64,000 nt of DNA, taken from contig NC_134539.1 of assembly GCF_050624435.1 (NCBI RefSeq), positions 144,928,025-144,992,024 of the forward strand, read 5' to 3'. The DNA comes from Tenrec ecaudatus (Eukaryota > Chordata > Mammalia > Afrosoricida > Tenrecidae). The notes under the pieces are model-generated. The model was given only the letters and a program-made list of their open reading frames with translations. It ran no database searches and was not told the origin of the DNA. The stretch's first letter is position 1, and each line of letters starts with the position of its first letter. A program made the position numbers and the translations under genes. Of this stretch, positions 11,701 to 22,667 are shown one piece after another.

Positions 11701-12451
11701 ACAGGGACCCATGGGAGAGGCTCAGTGGCCCAGACTGTGGCCAGTCTTCCCGGTATAGAGGTGCTCAGATGCAAGCTGGTTCCGGACAAGCACTGGATAA
11801 AGGACAGATCGCTTGCAAGCCCTGGTGGGCTGGTGGGAGGTCCCAGTGGGCTTGGGATCAAGGCTTCTCTCAAAGTTCGAAGTGCCTGCTCTTGCGTCTC
11901 ATCTCTGCCACATTGTGCGTGCACCGCAGAGGAATAGCGCGGCGGTTTCCATCTGGAAACGAGTGACTGTGGGGGAGCCTGAACGAGGGGGCTTACACAA
12001 CCTCCCTTGTCTTCGCTCCCCTAATGTGCAGGATGGAATAGCCTGGCACAGAGGCCCCTGTGGGATCCAGGAGTCCGCGAGCAAATGTGTGCCAGGCACC
12101 GTGCTCCCTTCTCAGCTCCAGGGGTGCCTGGTCCAGGGTGATGTCTTGGTCTCGGCTGAGTGGGCACAGAGCATTGCCCAGGGCCTCTGTGAATGGTCCC
12201 CAAAAGGCGTATCCTTCCTAAGCGGGGCTCACAGGACTGGGGGGGGGGCACTTACCAACGAGGAAGCAGACGCGCCAGAGGCCCGAGTGCAGGGACATCT
12301 TGATCTCCGTGCTCTGGTTCTGTGGAAGGACCACGCCCTCCTCCAGGTACAGCCAGTAGTCGGTGCTGACCGCGATGCCCAGGAGACCCAGGCCGCAGAC
12401 GGCAAAGACGCTGCTCAGCAGGGTCAGGGCCTTCTTCCCACAGCCGCTCAT
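5451..12451 (-). CDS. CACNG5: CACNG5, calcium channel gamma-5 / type II TARP (five coding exons)
   Basis: Join on the minus strand: 12451-12256, 11108-11022, 10412-10272, 6883-6738, 5708-5451; 828 nt, 275 residues plus stop, the family's usual length. The product is a four-pass membrane protein of the claudin/PMP22 superfamily that acts as an AMPA-receptor auxiliary subunit (type II TARP, with gamma-7). Visible: TM1 about residues 8-28; an extracellular loop with sequon N45-Q-S, the claudin-family GLWRVC motif (57-62) and paired cysteines C62 and C72; TM2 about 104-123; TM3 about 129-152; a second sequon N162-R-T; TM4 about 178-200; a cytoplasmic tail ending in SSPC, the atypical C-terminus of gamma-5/7. 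NDEMLNRTKDAETYFNYKYG (157-176) separates gamma-5 from gamma-7 as I recall both families. All introns are GT-AG with matching phases, so the gene looks intact. The start is the first ATG of its exon and matches the family N-terminus. Confidence 0.97.
5896..6540. repeat. Minisatellite, about 20 units of 31-33 bp, CACNG5 last intron
   Basis: Tandem units on the plus strand follow GTGGAGGGTCCTGCTGGGTG + AGGACAGGTAA. About 20 units can be counted, with sequence variants GACAGTTAAG, GACAGGTAAG and GACAGCTAAG. Central units (5930-6340) are nearly identical and edge units are diverged, as in a mutable VNTR. Thirteen units contain CAGGTAAGT. The array lies in the 1029-bp intron between the last two coding exons, about 190 bases upstream of the final acceptor. 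Confidence 0.95.
6738..6883 (-). CDS. CACNG5: CACNG5 exon 5 (TM3 end, second extracellular loop, TM4 start)
   Basis: 146 nt, from the last two bases of G142 to E190. It encodes LSLVVGLVLYISSIN (end of TM3), the second extracellular loop with sequon N162-R-T, and most of TM4 (YGWSFAFAAISFLLTE). The acceptor is TCTCCCTAG|GCCTC and the donor ACCGAG|GTAAAGC. It ends in phase 0. Confidence 0.96.
7095..7315 (+). mobile_element. AfroSINE variant
   Basis: Head with CTGGGCTGCTAACCGAGAGG, an alternative body with AAAATCAGCCACCGAAAGCC, tail GAGTTGGGGCCGACTCCTTG. In CACNG5 intron 4. Confidence 0.75.
8055..8220 (-). mobile_element. AfroSINE, 5'-truncated
   Basis: Plus strand reads the complement: CCATCGAGTCGATTCCGACT, then CTGTGGGTTTCTGAGACAGC and GGGAGTAGAAAGCCCCGTC. 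Ends before the head. Confidence 0.8.
10272..10412 (-). CDS. CACNG5: CACNG5 exon 4 (TM2 and TM3 start)
   Basis: 141 nt, the standard size of this exon in TARP genes. It encodes K95 through the first base of G142: MIRSATPFPLVSLFF, TM2, the short cytoplasmic loop GHIRPHRT and the start of TM3. The acceptor is CCTCATTAG|AGATG and the donor CTCTCGG|GTGAGTT. Confidence 0.95.
11022..11108 (-). CDS. CACNG5: CACNG5 exon 3
   Basis: 87 nt, residues G66-L94 plus one base of K95. It encodes the distal first extracellular loop, including C72 (GEERGRCFTIEY), the second cysteine of the loop. The acceptor is TCTCTGCAG|GTGAGG and the donor CTAA|GTAGGT. Phase 1 in and phase 1 out, as in other TARP genes. Confidence 0.95.
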
Positions 12452-12507
12452 CCTCCCCACGGCCAGTCGGCCTGTAGCCGACCTCCTGTCCGGCAGCAGC
12501 GGTGGGT
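12256..12507 (-). CDS. CACNG5: CACNG5 exon 2: 5'UTR part plus first coding exon
   Basis: Coding part 12451-12256 (196 nt) encodes MSGCGKKALT through V65 plus one base of G66. It carries TM1, sequon N45 and the GLWRVC motif. The donor is GTTG|GTAAGTG. Upstream of the ATG, 12452-12507 is 56 nt of 5'UTR ended by an acceptor with a good pyrimidine tract (CCTTGCTTCCTTAG), so transcription starts in an exon further right. The ATG context is GTGGGGAGGATGA. Confidence 0.95.
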
Positions 12508-12650
12508 CTAAGGAAGCAAGGAGGGAGGGTGAGCAGTGGGCTGCGGCCAGGGGCCCGGGGGCCATCACAGAGTGGCAGGGGCAATCGTGATAAAGCTTTT
12601 TGGGGAGGTACACCACCCTTGTGCACGGCCATGTTCAAGGGCCTCTAGAC

Positions 12651-12848
12651 CAGTGGTTCTCAACCTTCCTAATGCTGCAACCCTTTCATACAGTTCCTCA
12701 TGTGATGGTGACACCTCCCCCCCACAAACGGATTGTGTCCGTTGCTACTTCATCACTGTCATTTTGCTACTGTTATGAATCAGGCGACCCCTGTGAAAGG
12801 GTCGTTCCATGCCCAGGGGGGTCGGGACCCACAGCTTGAGAACCACTG
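12651..12848 (+). mobile_element. SPIN-type non-autonomous hAT transposon
   Basis: 198 bp with terminal inverted repeats CAGTGGTTCTCAACC and its complement. Flanks CTCTAGAC/CTCTAGCA match at 6 of 8 positions, as expected of an 8-bp hAT target duplication. The interior matches the SPIN/URR1-type short element as I know it. It lies in intron 1, 140 bases upstream of the exon 2 acceptor. Confidence 0.9.
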
Positions 12849-13445
12849 CTCTAGCATCACTTCAACCCTTAGCCAGCCCGCCCCTCGCGAGCTTGGGCCC
12901 CATTGGATTCTGCTCAGGGAGGAATGCAGACATTTCTTCCCATCCACCCATGGGCACAGAGCATCATGTCCTAGGCACAGAATAATCATGTTCCAGGTGA
13001 GGTCCAGGCTTAGGTGAGAAAGAGGGTTGCGGCCAAGTCAGTCCACTGCCCAGGTCCTTACTCACCAGGCCCACCCTAAGAACAGGCCGAGGCGGAGGTC
13101 ATGGAAGGGGCTTCCAGCACGTATTACAGCTAGTTGTTCTACAGTGGTTTGCTGAATACGTAGGCTTAGCTGCGGGAGGAGGAAGAGGCTGTGTACTTCT
13201 GTAAAGAGGAAGCGTCTTGGACACCCGAGTGGGCTCGATAGCAGTGGGTGTGCGTTTTGGTGGGTTCCTCGCTTACATCGAAAGCATGCTGCGTCCCCGA
13301 TGGAATCAGAAGCCCCAGGAGTCAGGGAAGGAGGGAACCGCAGCCCTCCCACCACCCCCCAGTCTAGAACCGGGTTTTATATGCAGTCAACTCAGGAAAC
13401 AGCTGGGGAGGGGGGACATTTTCCTTCCAGATAATACAGAGGAGT

Positions 13446-13650
13446 GAAGCCCTGGTAGTTAGTGGGTTCCGTGTTGGGCTGCTAACATCAGCAGTTCAAA
13501 ACCACCAGCTGCTCTGAGGGGGAAAGATGAGGCTTTCTATTCCTGTAAAGAGTTCCAGTCTCGGAAACCCACAGGGGTGGTTCCACCCTGTGCTACAGGG
13601 TGCCTGTTGAGTTGGCATGGGCTTGGGGGGCAGGGGGTTTGGTTGGATTT
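13446..13650 (+). mobile_element. AfroSINE, near full length
   Basis: Head AAGCCCTGGTAGTTAGTGGG, body GGGGGAAAGATGAGGCTTTC, then CGGAAACCCACAGGGGTGG. Confidence 0.85.
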
Positions 13651-14620
13651 TAGAGACAGAGGAACAGAATAATAACAAAAGGTGACGCGCGTTGGGCATT
13701 CCTCGCTGTCAGGTATTTTGCTGGGCACGCTGGTCCTTGCTCATGCTCACCACCTCCATCTGACAAGCCAGGAGACCGGTCCCAGGTCACCCAGAGGGTG
13801 GCAGAGGGTCTCTGGATTTGAACCTCACTGTCCTCCCTCCATCCCAGGAGTGTGTGTCGAGGTGGGTCCACGGAACCATAGTTCAGACAACAGGCATCAG
13901 GTGACCCTTGTTTCCCAACCTCTAAGTCTGGAATATTCTAGCAAAGACTTCCTATATTGGGAAGGGGGCTGGGTAGTTTGGGAAGTACTCATTCAGCTGA
14001 AGAATCCCACTGCCGTGACAGTTGAAGGCCCTGGGGCGCCTGGTTGGCTTTGAAGAGCCCAGTTTTTTCCGATGGACTTGGCATCACATTCCAGGAGACC
14101 CACTTGGGGAGCCTTGCCACCCTCCAAGACCCCACACAATTGCTGTGGCAATGGATCCCTAGAGCGGATCTGAAAATGCTCGGAGAAATGAAAGCACGCG
14201 ACCCCGCTGTCGAGCGTGATTACTAAGCAACAATGGACTACGCGCCTGGCTCTTACAGACCAGAAGCTGGGGGCACGTGGAGCAGGCTGCTGCTTGGCTG
14301 CCGGGGCTGAGTGGCCAATTCCAAGACTGGAGAAATCAGAGTCCTGGAGATTTGCAAAGACGAGAGCGGAGGGGAGATGGAGCGAAATCTCCCAAAGCTA
14401 TACAAGCGAGGGAATGAAAAAACAGGCTGAAGGTGACCTTGCCGGCTAAGCCCTCCTTTCCCGACCCTTTACATCTGGAGTGAGCTTTGGGTACTGAAAA
14501 AAATCTCCTTCTCAGCACAGGTGCGAAGTTAAGATCCTCCACACAGAGTGAAAGACAACAGCATCGCTCACTCTGCGCTGGTGTGTATCTTCTATAATAC
14601 TGTCATATGTGTTTGTAAGT

Positions 14621-14830
14621 GAGGAGCCCTGGGGCATCGTGGTGACATGTGGGGCTGCTAACCTTGTGGCCAGCAGTTTGAAACCACCAGCCACTCTGAG
14701 GGAGAAAGATGAGGCTTTCTACTCCCATAAAGAGTGACAGTCTCAGAAACTCACAGGGGCAGTTCTACCCTGTCCTATAGGATCTCTATGAGTCAGAATG
14801 GACTCAATGGCAATGAGTTTTGAGTTTATT
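14621..14830 (+). mobile_element. AfroSINE, near full length
   Basis: Head GGAGCCCTGGGGCATCGTGG, body GGGAGAAAGATGAGGCTTTC, tail GAGTCAGAATGGACTCAATG. Among the best preserved copies here. Confidence 0.88.
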
Positions 14831-15584
14831 TTTAAGTAAATAATAACATTGGCTCTACTAGAATAAAACAGTATCATATAAGATTACAGAATTTAATGTA
14901 AGGGGGCTTTGAGAAGTTGTGGGAAATTTCCATTACCTTTCAATCCAGTTTTTCATGAATTTTTGAAGCTTCTGTGTGTGTGTGTGTATGTGTGTGATAC
15001 ACACATGCGTATATACAACTACCTGAAACTCTCCCCTGAAAACCAACACCATCTGTACATACACATATGTATATGTTTATGTAAAGAGATTATTTGCACA
15101 CATGTATTAATGATTGATTACCTGCCGAGCAGGTATAAAGCTTTGTGTACACGATCTTATCAGAACCTCAGAATGAGTAAGTAACATGAGACCCATTTTA
15201 CAGATCAGGCAGCTAAGGTGAGAGGTGTGAAGCAGTCTCCAGGGGCCACAGGTCGGAGGCAAGAGGAACACGCTGCTTCTAGGAGAGCAGGGGTGGGGGT
15301 GGGAGGTTAATGGCACAGACACAGTGGGTCATCCACTGGTGGGACCCCAGGACCATGTGGGATGCACTCTGGGAGATTTTCTCTGTAAGCGGTCAAGCGC
15401 CACCTGAGGGCCATACTGGCCGCTCCTAGACGGACTCTCCCTGGTGTGAGTCTCACGGCGGTGCACGGAGACTCAGCATTTCGGAGTCTGAAGACCACTT
15501 CTTGAGGTAGCAGGACCAACATGTCCCTCGAACCACATCATGCGCAGCATGGGGAAGTACGTGCAAGCGCCCGGCCGGTCACAA

Positions 15585-15672
15585 GGAGGATCGGGGTGCA
15601 GACTAGCCATCCTCTGAATGCGGCTGGCGGAGGATTGGGGTGCAGACTAGCCATCCTCTGAATGCGGCTGGC
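15585..15672. repeat. 44-bp direct tandem duplication
   Basis: 15585-15628 and 15629-15672 are identical except one C/T difference at the seventh base. Single-copy sequence, not part of a recognised repeat. Confidence 0.95.
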
Positions 15673-15820
15673 CTATGCTTCCTGCTCCTGAGCTGTGCAC
15701 AGGACATGATGCAGCAGAAACAGCTGCCCGCGGGTCTCCCGCCTAGAGCCGACGCTCTTCTAGCCCATTTCCCTCCAGTTTTTCTTCTATGTGAGCAGGT
15801 GGGCACATAATCTCCCAGAC

Positions 15821-15995
15821 CAGTGGTCCTCGACCTTCCTTGTGCCGCGACCTTTCATACAGTTCCTCATGTGGTGGTGACCCCCACCCCCAACCATACA
15901 ATTATTTTTACGGCTGCTACATCACTGTCATTTTGCTATTGTTATGAATTGGGTGACCCCCAAAGGGGTCGGGACCCACAGGTTGAGAACGGCCA
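15821..15995 (+). mobile_element. SPIN-type non-autonomous hAT transposon, right end eroded
   Basis: Starts CAGTGGTCCTCGACC and ends GGTTGAGAACGGCCA, a decayed terminal repeat. Flanks TCCCAGAC/TCCTAGCC match at 6 of 8. Shorter than the other copies, with an internal deletion near its right end. Confidence 0.85.
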
Positions 15996-16329
15996 TCCTA
16001 GCCCAATGTCTCTGTTGTTGGGGGCGGGGACAGGAGTGGCTGGGAGGGTTCCAGCCTGGGATGAATACTAGTCTCCACCCATCAGACCTTCCATCTGTTT
16101 TCTCATCTCTGCTTCTCCGCCCGTGAGCCCGCCCCTCTTCCCCCACGTGCCATGGGATGAGACAGGCTTTTTCACAAACCACTGCCACGGGGGAAGACGC
16201 TTACGTGGCAATGGGGAATGAGTGAAGCAGAGTGCCCAGCCACGTGTTTAACTCAAGCCCCACCGCGTAACACACTCCTAGACTGGGAAGAAATCACCCC
16301 GGCCATGGGGACTCCCGGGTGATAAGACA

Positions 16330-16485
16330 AAGCAAACCAATTCACTGCATTGAGTTGATGCTGACTCACAGCAACCCGCGAGGGCAGGGTCAAACCGGTG
16401 GGTTTCCGAGACCGGAGCTCTTCATGGGAGCCGAAAGTCCCGCGTGTCTCCTAAGGAGCGGCTGGTGGTTTCCAGCTGCTGCCCT
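16330..16485 (-). mobile_element. AfroSINE, 5'-truncated
   Basis: Complement of tail TTGAGTTGATGCTGACTCAC and body GGTGGGTTTCCGAGACCGG. Confidence 0.75.
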
Positions 16486-16769
16486 GATGGTACCAGTCCA
16501 GGGAAGGACCATGTACACGCTGTCTTCTTTATACTGCTCCGTGCTGGACGATGCTTCCAAAGGAACACGTGCGTTTCCAGAACCAGAGAGGAAAACGAAA
16601 TGAAAGAGAGGAGGTGCTTGTCGCCTGCCCACCACCACCGGTTACACCAACGCCAGGGGCGTGGGTGACTCCGGGGCTGGAAAAAGCTGAAGTGGCGCGT
16701 CATCCTCCTGAGACTGGGACCCGGGAGCAGGGGCGCGCTGAGCCTTTGAGGAGGGTTACTGGTGCCATT

Positions 16770-16910
16770 ACCTCTTAAGTATTAGCTTGTTAATTATTAG
16801 GATTTAGCAGTCGCTAATTATCATCCGTGACTAGCAATTAGGGAGAAATGTCTTGTGGAGATTAAATCACTAACGGCACATGTCTCTGCCCAAGCTAATA
16901 ATAAAAGGGT
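16770..16910. promoter_or_regulatory. TAAT-rich, repeat-free block in intron 1
   Basis: TTAATTA at 16790-16796, CTAATTA at 16814-16820, CAATTAG at 16835-16841, CTTAAGT at about 16774-16780, and a TAATAATAAAA run near 16896. This is a cluster of homeodomain-type cores in an otherwise GC-rich intron. Candidate enhancer by inference only. Confidence 0.4.
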
Positions 16911-17412
16911 GTGCGTGGAAGTGCCCGGGTTTCTCCTCTGAGAAAGGTGAGCGTTGTGGGCCAGGGTCAGAGCCCAGAGCCCAGCGGCTGGACCGGCCTT
17001 TGCTGGGGGGGGGGAGGAAGGGGAGGGGAGGGCAGCGCTACCACTCCGATCACAGCTTCCATCCTAGCCCAGAGCGGGGATTCTTGACAGGGCTTCCGTG
17101 CCAGCGACAGCAGCTGCTTCCAGGAGGGGGTCAGTGACTCAGGACCGGCTTGGCTAGTGCCCAGGAGGACAGACTGGTGACAGGAGGACAGCCCCTTCCC
17201 GCCATGCTGGTCTCCATGGCCACAGACTCGTCGACACGCCTCGCGCCCAGAGCTGGGGTCTTTGGGCAGTAGAGTAGGTGGAGGGAAGGCTACATGACTT
17301 CTCAGATTGGGTCATGGAAGTTGTGGTTTCCGCCTAGTTCTTTGGGAGGATGTAGGAGGAAAGGGGGTCCCCATGTGACAAGCCCACCTCTCCCGAGGCC
17401 TCCATGTTCTAG

Positions 17413-17580
17413 AGCAGGGCTTCTCAAATGTGGCCTGACTGGCACTGGGGCTGCAGCATTCGCTGTCCTTTCCATGGATAGGATGGGTAGCCGTATCCCT
17501 GCCCTCTACCGACCAGATGCCATTGATACCCCACCCCCACCCAGCTGCCATGCTGCAAAATCACCCCGGGAAAGGGCCAC
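17413..17580 (-). mobile_element. MER5A-like old hAT-Charlie fragment
   Basis: Begins AGCAGGGCTTCTCAAATG, with a central CCCTGCCCTCTACCGACC, in the order expected of a MER5A copy in the orientation opposite to the one at 42.6 kb. Confidence 0.65.
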
Positions 17581-17974
17581 TGCTAGGGCAGGTGTGGAGG
17601 TGCTCCGTTGGCAAGCCAGCTGTGGCCCATCTTGAACGGTCAGCTCCACGCAAACCTTCAGAGGGCCTCAAACCTAGCCAACATCTGACCACATCTGCAC
17701 AGAAGATCCCAGGCACGAACCGCCCGGCTGAGCACTCCCCAGACCCCCGACCCACCACACAGCGAGCATGATGGAGTCGATGGTGCTTTGTACCAATGAG
17801 TTTCCAGTACCATTTCATTATGCCCAGAATTTACCAAACTAGCTCCGCCCTCTTACTTCGTTAGCACCTTCTCACTGCCTAGGTAGGACAGCAACCCCAG
17901 ACGGGACTTTGATCAGAATGAGACTTGGTGGTGAAGGGACCAAGGGCCATAATTCTATATCTAAGTACTTATAC

Positions 17975-18220
17975 GGGAGCCCTGGGTTATGCACTGGCTG
18001 CTAATCACAGGTCAGCAGTTCGAAACCTCTCCTGGTGTGGAGAGTTAAGCATCGGGCTGCTAATTGCAAGGCCCGCTATTCGTACCCCGAGCTGCTCTGT
18101 GGGAGAAAGATGAGGCGGTCAGTTTCTGTCAGGATGATCAGTCTTGGACGCTGTAGTGAGCAGCTGTCCTGGGGCCTGCAGGGCTGCTGTGGGTTGGAGT
18201 CAGCTCAGTGACGTAGGTGT
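17975..18220 (+). mobile_element. Two AfroSINEs in tandem (first truncated)
   Basis: A 5' fragment (GGGAGCCCTGGGTTATGCAC ... GCAGTTCGAAACC) ends near 18027. A second head follows at once (CCTGGTGTGGAGAGTTAAGC) with its own B box and a diverged body. Confidence 0.75.
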
Positions 18221-19082
18221 GGGTACTTGGGGACAAGAGCCTTTATCTTGTGAGCCGCTCTGTGGTGACCCGGGATCAAAGGATGATATTTGGGGGAGTC
18301 CTCCCTTCTCCATCAGTGAGTCTGGGCATTTGAGTCCTGTCCCCTGTTTTCCTGCATCTTCTCAGAGTCCGTCTATGTGGCTCTGACCAGCCATGGTCGC
18401 TGGGCACCCTCTAGATCCTCTGGTCTCAGGGTGGAGAAAGCGTGGCTCGGGTCTCCTTCTTTCTCTCTGGCTTCCGATGCGGAGAGACGAATCACGTTCG
18501 CGTGGCTGCCCGCTCGCAGGCCTTTGGGGCCTCAGGTGCGACTCCTCTGAGAGTCCTATTTCAACGCCCAGAAGTTAGGGCCCTGTGGGGAGGGGTGGCA
18601 CTCCAGTTTTGGGATCCGGCAAGGTCATCGGAGCGCCAGCACCCCCCACTTCCTATGCTGTGCACGTCACACCACCTCTCAGAACCGCAGACTCGCCACC
18701 GGGGACCACGTGACGAGGAGTCGCCTCGCAAGGCTTCGCAGAAGTGTGACTGACTAAGGACGGGCCACCGCGAGTGCCTCAGTGTGCGCTGCAATCAGAA
18801 AGCAACCCCCCACCCCCACCCCAAAGAGCAAGTTTACTAGGATTGATTCAGGAAGTTCACAGATCAAGGGCACCAGGGCTTGGACTGTCTCGTCTCCATC
18901 CAGAGCTCCAGCCTCCCTCTCATGACAGCAATACCAGCTTTCTTCAGTCCCACCCCTGTCCCATGTCAGCCCTCCTGTCTCCCGTCTCACTTTGGTCTCA
19001 GCTGTGCTAACTGGACTAATGAGGTCATGGGATTTTTTCTGGGAGGTGGGGGGATGGTGGGTGGAGTGGCAGCTCTGTAAAC

Positions 19083-19230
19083 CCCAAACGCACTGATGTA
19101 GAGCCCGTTCTGACTCAGAGCGACCTTATAGGACAGAGCAGAGATGCCCTTCAAGGCGGTGGTCTTTATGGAAGCAGACGGTCACATCTTTCTCAGGGTT
19201 CCGCTGGTGGGTTTGAAACACTGTGTCCTT
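19083..19230 (-). mobile_element. AfroSINE, 5'-truncated
   Basis: Complement strand: TTCTGACTCAGAGCGACC, TTATAGGACAGAGCAGAG, then GGTTCCGCTGGTGGGTTTG. Confidence 0.75.
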
Positions 19231-19894
19231 TTGTTAGCAGATGCTGAGTGCTTACTAAGTATCAGGCAGGCAGGGCCCTGGCATCAGGGGCAAGCTGGGA
19301 GACTTCTGAATTCATCACTGCCCTGCTCTCTTGTCTGGGAACCCCCACCCCCACCCACCCCGCCCCCTTAGTTAGCAGAGCTGCCCTCCAGCGGGCAGTC
19401 ATGGAGAGCTGGGTATGGGTCCTGGCACCGCGGGCGGGGCTGCTTCCTCTGTGTCTGAGGGTGGCTGATGGGTGGCCTGAGTTCTTGGCCAGCCAGTCAC
19501 GCCCTCTACCTCTGATGCTCTTTGGAGCACGTGTGTGGCTGGGCACAGTGCTGCTGCTTCGTGACAAGAGCACGGCCCTGCACCTCAGCAGTCTCTGCCC
19601 CAACAGCCAAGCAAGTCCACAGCTGGCTGTCTGCCCACCCAGCCTGTAGAGCTGAGGCTCAGCGCTCTGGCACAGCCTGGTCACACTGTGTCCCCAAACC
19701 TCCTGGAGGGAAGGGACGATGTCCAAGACAGCTCCTTTCTCTTGGGTTTGGCAAAAGGCTAGCAACGGGCCAGTTTCCATGGGAGGGCCAGGGAGCATCA
19801 TGGGCCTCCCCAAAGGGCCCCTGCTCACACAGGCCAGCGGAAGCCCAGCTGGTGAGAGAGATGGCCGCGACGTCCTTGTTAAGTCTGATGGGGT

Positions 19895-20045
19895 GAAAGC
19901 AGGCCCCATCAAGTCAATTCCAAGGCATGACAACTGCACATGCTCAGAGGAAGACTGCACTCCGGAGGGCTTTCAAGGCTGGGACAGAGCGCCAGGCCTT
20001 TCTTCCGCAGCACCTCTGAGTGGGTCCCAACCGCCAACTGGGCCA
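19895..20045 (-). mobile_element. AfroSINE, degraded
   Basis: Complement strand: CATCAAGTCAATTCCAAGGC, GAGGGCTTTCAAGGCTGGG and CACCTCTGAGTGGGTCCC. An older copy. Confidence 0.6.
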
Positions 20046-21029
20046 TTCCTAGAGTGCTTCCCCGTTCGGGCCACGCAGGGTCCAATGAGCTGCCTGACCA
20101 ACTGTCCACATTGCTGCTCCATGTGCAGTCCACCTACAGTCCGGTGGGAGAGCCACCTAGCAAGTGGTGACACTAACATCACCGACACCATTTTATTCGC
20201 AGATTTAGTTTTTCTAAACAAGTTAACTTTTTTTTTTGGATGCAGCACCAGGGGACCACGCGTATCATTGCCCACCCGGATTTCATCGGCTCCATATCAT
20301 GCATATCGACAGCACTCTTTTCAGCAGCTGCGGGGTGTGTAGGATTGGACCCGCACATTCCTAAACGGATCTTTACCCGTTGCCTTGCAGTGTAACGACT
20401 GTGCGGTCTCCCACATGCTCTCTGTGTACACGGCAGGCGATAGACACAGACACAGCCTTGCAGCCGAGTAGCTGTGGACATCTGCGCTTGCTCTCTCGGG
20501 AGACACTTACACACGTGTCCACGGGGCTAAGGAGCTAACCCACTGGAGCATTCCCAGAAACCTTTGCGGGCGTGTTTTGGGTCATCCCGTTGGAATCAGC
20601 AAAGATTTCTTAGATCACACACAGAGAGGCAGCCCACACAGGGAAAGATTGATATAGTTGTCTGCAGAGACATTGAGAACATCAGTTCTCTCACCGAAAG
20701 GTAAGACTGCGGGGAAAGGAGGTATTTGTAACTCACGGCGTTTCTAACTGGTCCATCCCAGTTCCAGCCCCTGCGGAGAGGTGGCATCTCCACCCCAGAC
20801 AGACTGGATCAGAATCTACATGGTAACCTGTCATCTACAAGTGATTTGTAACGCATACATAAGAATCACTTGGGGATCTTGTGACAATGTCGATTCTGAT
20901 TCAGTATAGCTGGGGTGGAAATGCAGGGGTCAAGCCTGACCGAACCAGTTTGAACTCTGATAGTACATAACATCTGAATATGATTTGCACATCTGGAAAT
21001 GATAAAGAATGTCAAAACATCAATAAGAA

Positions 21030-21186
21030 AACAAGACTCACTGCCACTGAGTCCATTCTGACTCAGAATGACCCTACAGGACAGGGTAGACCTGCCCCTG
21101 TGGGTTTCCAAGGCTGGAAGCTTTAAGAGAGCAGAAAGCCTCGTCTTTCTTCTGCCAAGTGGTTGGTGGGTTTGAACTGCTGGACT
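21030..21186 (-). mobile_element. AfroSINE, 5'-truncated
   Basis: Complement strand: ACTGAGTCCATTCTGACTCA, GACCTGCCCCTGTGGGTTTC, TTGGTGGGTTTGAACTGC. Confidence 0.85.
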
Positions 21187-21464
21187 TACATCCCACCCCC
21201 AGATAATGGCAGGAAAGAGTGAAGGAGTCTCCGGAGAGAGAGGCTGGAGGGAAGCCACTGGATTTCCAGGAAACTGAGGAAGGAAGCAGGGGAGAACGCA
21301 AGACTCACACCCAGAGAACTACAAAGGCAGTGCCCAGCGAGGGAGAACCCTGTGTTATGGAAAGACCAGGACCCTCAGAGAAGTGGCCCACGTGTTCACC
21401 GGGGCCAAGGGAAGAACAAAGAACAGTGGGGGACCCAAAGAGAAGTGTTTTGCTTGTGATTGAA

Positions 21465-21655
21465 AACAATAACAACAACAACAACCTTGCTGCCATCCAG
21501 TTGATGCCGACTCATGGCGACCCTATAGGACAAGGTAGAATTGTCCCTGTGGGCTTCCGAAACTGTAACTCTTTACGGGAGTAGAGAGGCTCATGGTGGT
21601 TTCAAACTGCTGGCCTTGCAGTTGACAGCCCAATGTGGGCTCCTTGCTGTGTGAT
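21465..21655 (-). mobile_element. AfroSINE with (AAC)n tail
   Basis: Complement strand with the 3' microsatellite tail AACAATAACAACAACAAC at 21465-21485, then TCCAGTTGATGCCGACTCAT and the body. It shows where the SINE 3' end lies and that the tail is a short tandem repeat, not poly(A). Confidence 0.85.
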
Positions 21656-21964
21656 TACATCCCACAGAGATGTGGGTTCTGAGGGCTCTGTGGTGGAAAA
21701 CCAACAGTGATGACACCCACCGCCATGGCGTCGGTCCTGCCTTGCAGTGACCCCCAGGATAGAGAACGGTCCAAGAGCCTGAGTCATTGGAAGCCGACGG
21801 CCCCATCTTCCTTCTGCCCAACAGCTGGTGAGTTGGAGCTGCTGCCCTTTCTTTCGGTCACGGCATCATCCGGACAACGGCGATGACCCCTTTTAGTGGG
21901 CTTTGCCACCAATGGCGGAGCCACGTCTGCCCACTGATGTCCCTGGGGCCACTAGCATAGCATC

Positions 21965-22080
21965 ACTGGTCCAGAGGAGGAACCTGAGCCTGAAGACAAA
22001 CTGGGCATGGACTCATCAGGGGCAGAGCTTGGATTCAAACCCAGGTGTCTGGTCCTCAAGCTCAGGCTCTGTCCACCTCT
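21965..22080 (-). mobile_element. MIR fragment
   Basis: GAGGAGGAACCTGAGCCTGA, GCTTGGATTCAAACCCAGGT. Similar minus-orientation MIR pieces are suspected at about 13755-13835, 15165-15260, 24860-24930 and 47280-47420. Confidence 0.6.
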
Positions 22081-22667
22081 CTCCTAACCCCATGTCTCTA
22101 ACGATGTCTCTTTCCATTCACTCCTGACATCAGACAGAATGAAACAGACAAGTGCCGTTCCCAACCCCGCCCCCAACATCACCACTCCCTCACCAACACA
22201 ATGGGGAATCTTGAGCAAATACCCTTGCGCCTTCCAGCTTTCTGCCCTTCCACCTATGTATACCTTCCATCTCTCTGAGCCCCAGCCAGCAGCCAAGCAC
22301 CGCAGGCCACCCCGCTGCCCACCGCCCTGCCCTCAGGTACCGAGTCAGAGCCCTGCAGCCAAGACCAAAGGCCAGGCTCCCCACGACATCCAGAGTGACA
22401 TCCGTGGATTTCACAGCAGCTGTCGGGGCGGAGCCCTCCGGACAAAGCAGGACCCCCTCATTCCCTTCCCCTTTAGATCCCACTTCGACACCGTGGCCAC
22501 GGCACAATTCAGTGGCATGGAGTTGTCAAGTTGGCAGAGAGATGCTTCTTCCCTCCCGTCCACCGCACACACTTCCAGCTGCAGGCCAGCAGAGCAGGAG
22601 ACACCCCAACTCTGGCCGTGTCTGATTCCCCAGTGAGCAAGGTTGGCAGTCAGGAAGGAAGCCTCTT

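Noticed and set aside
11813..12511. 232-residue plus-strand open frame
   Set aside because: It runs antisense across CACNG5 exon 2 and the adjoining intron. The open frame follows from the coding exon on the other strand and GC-rich sequence.
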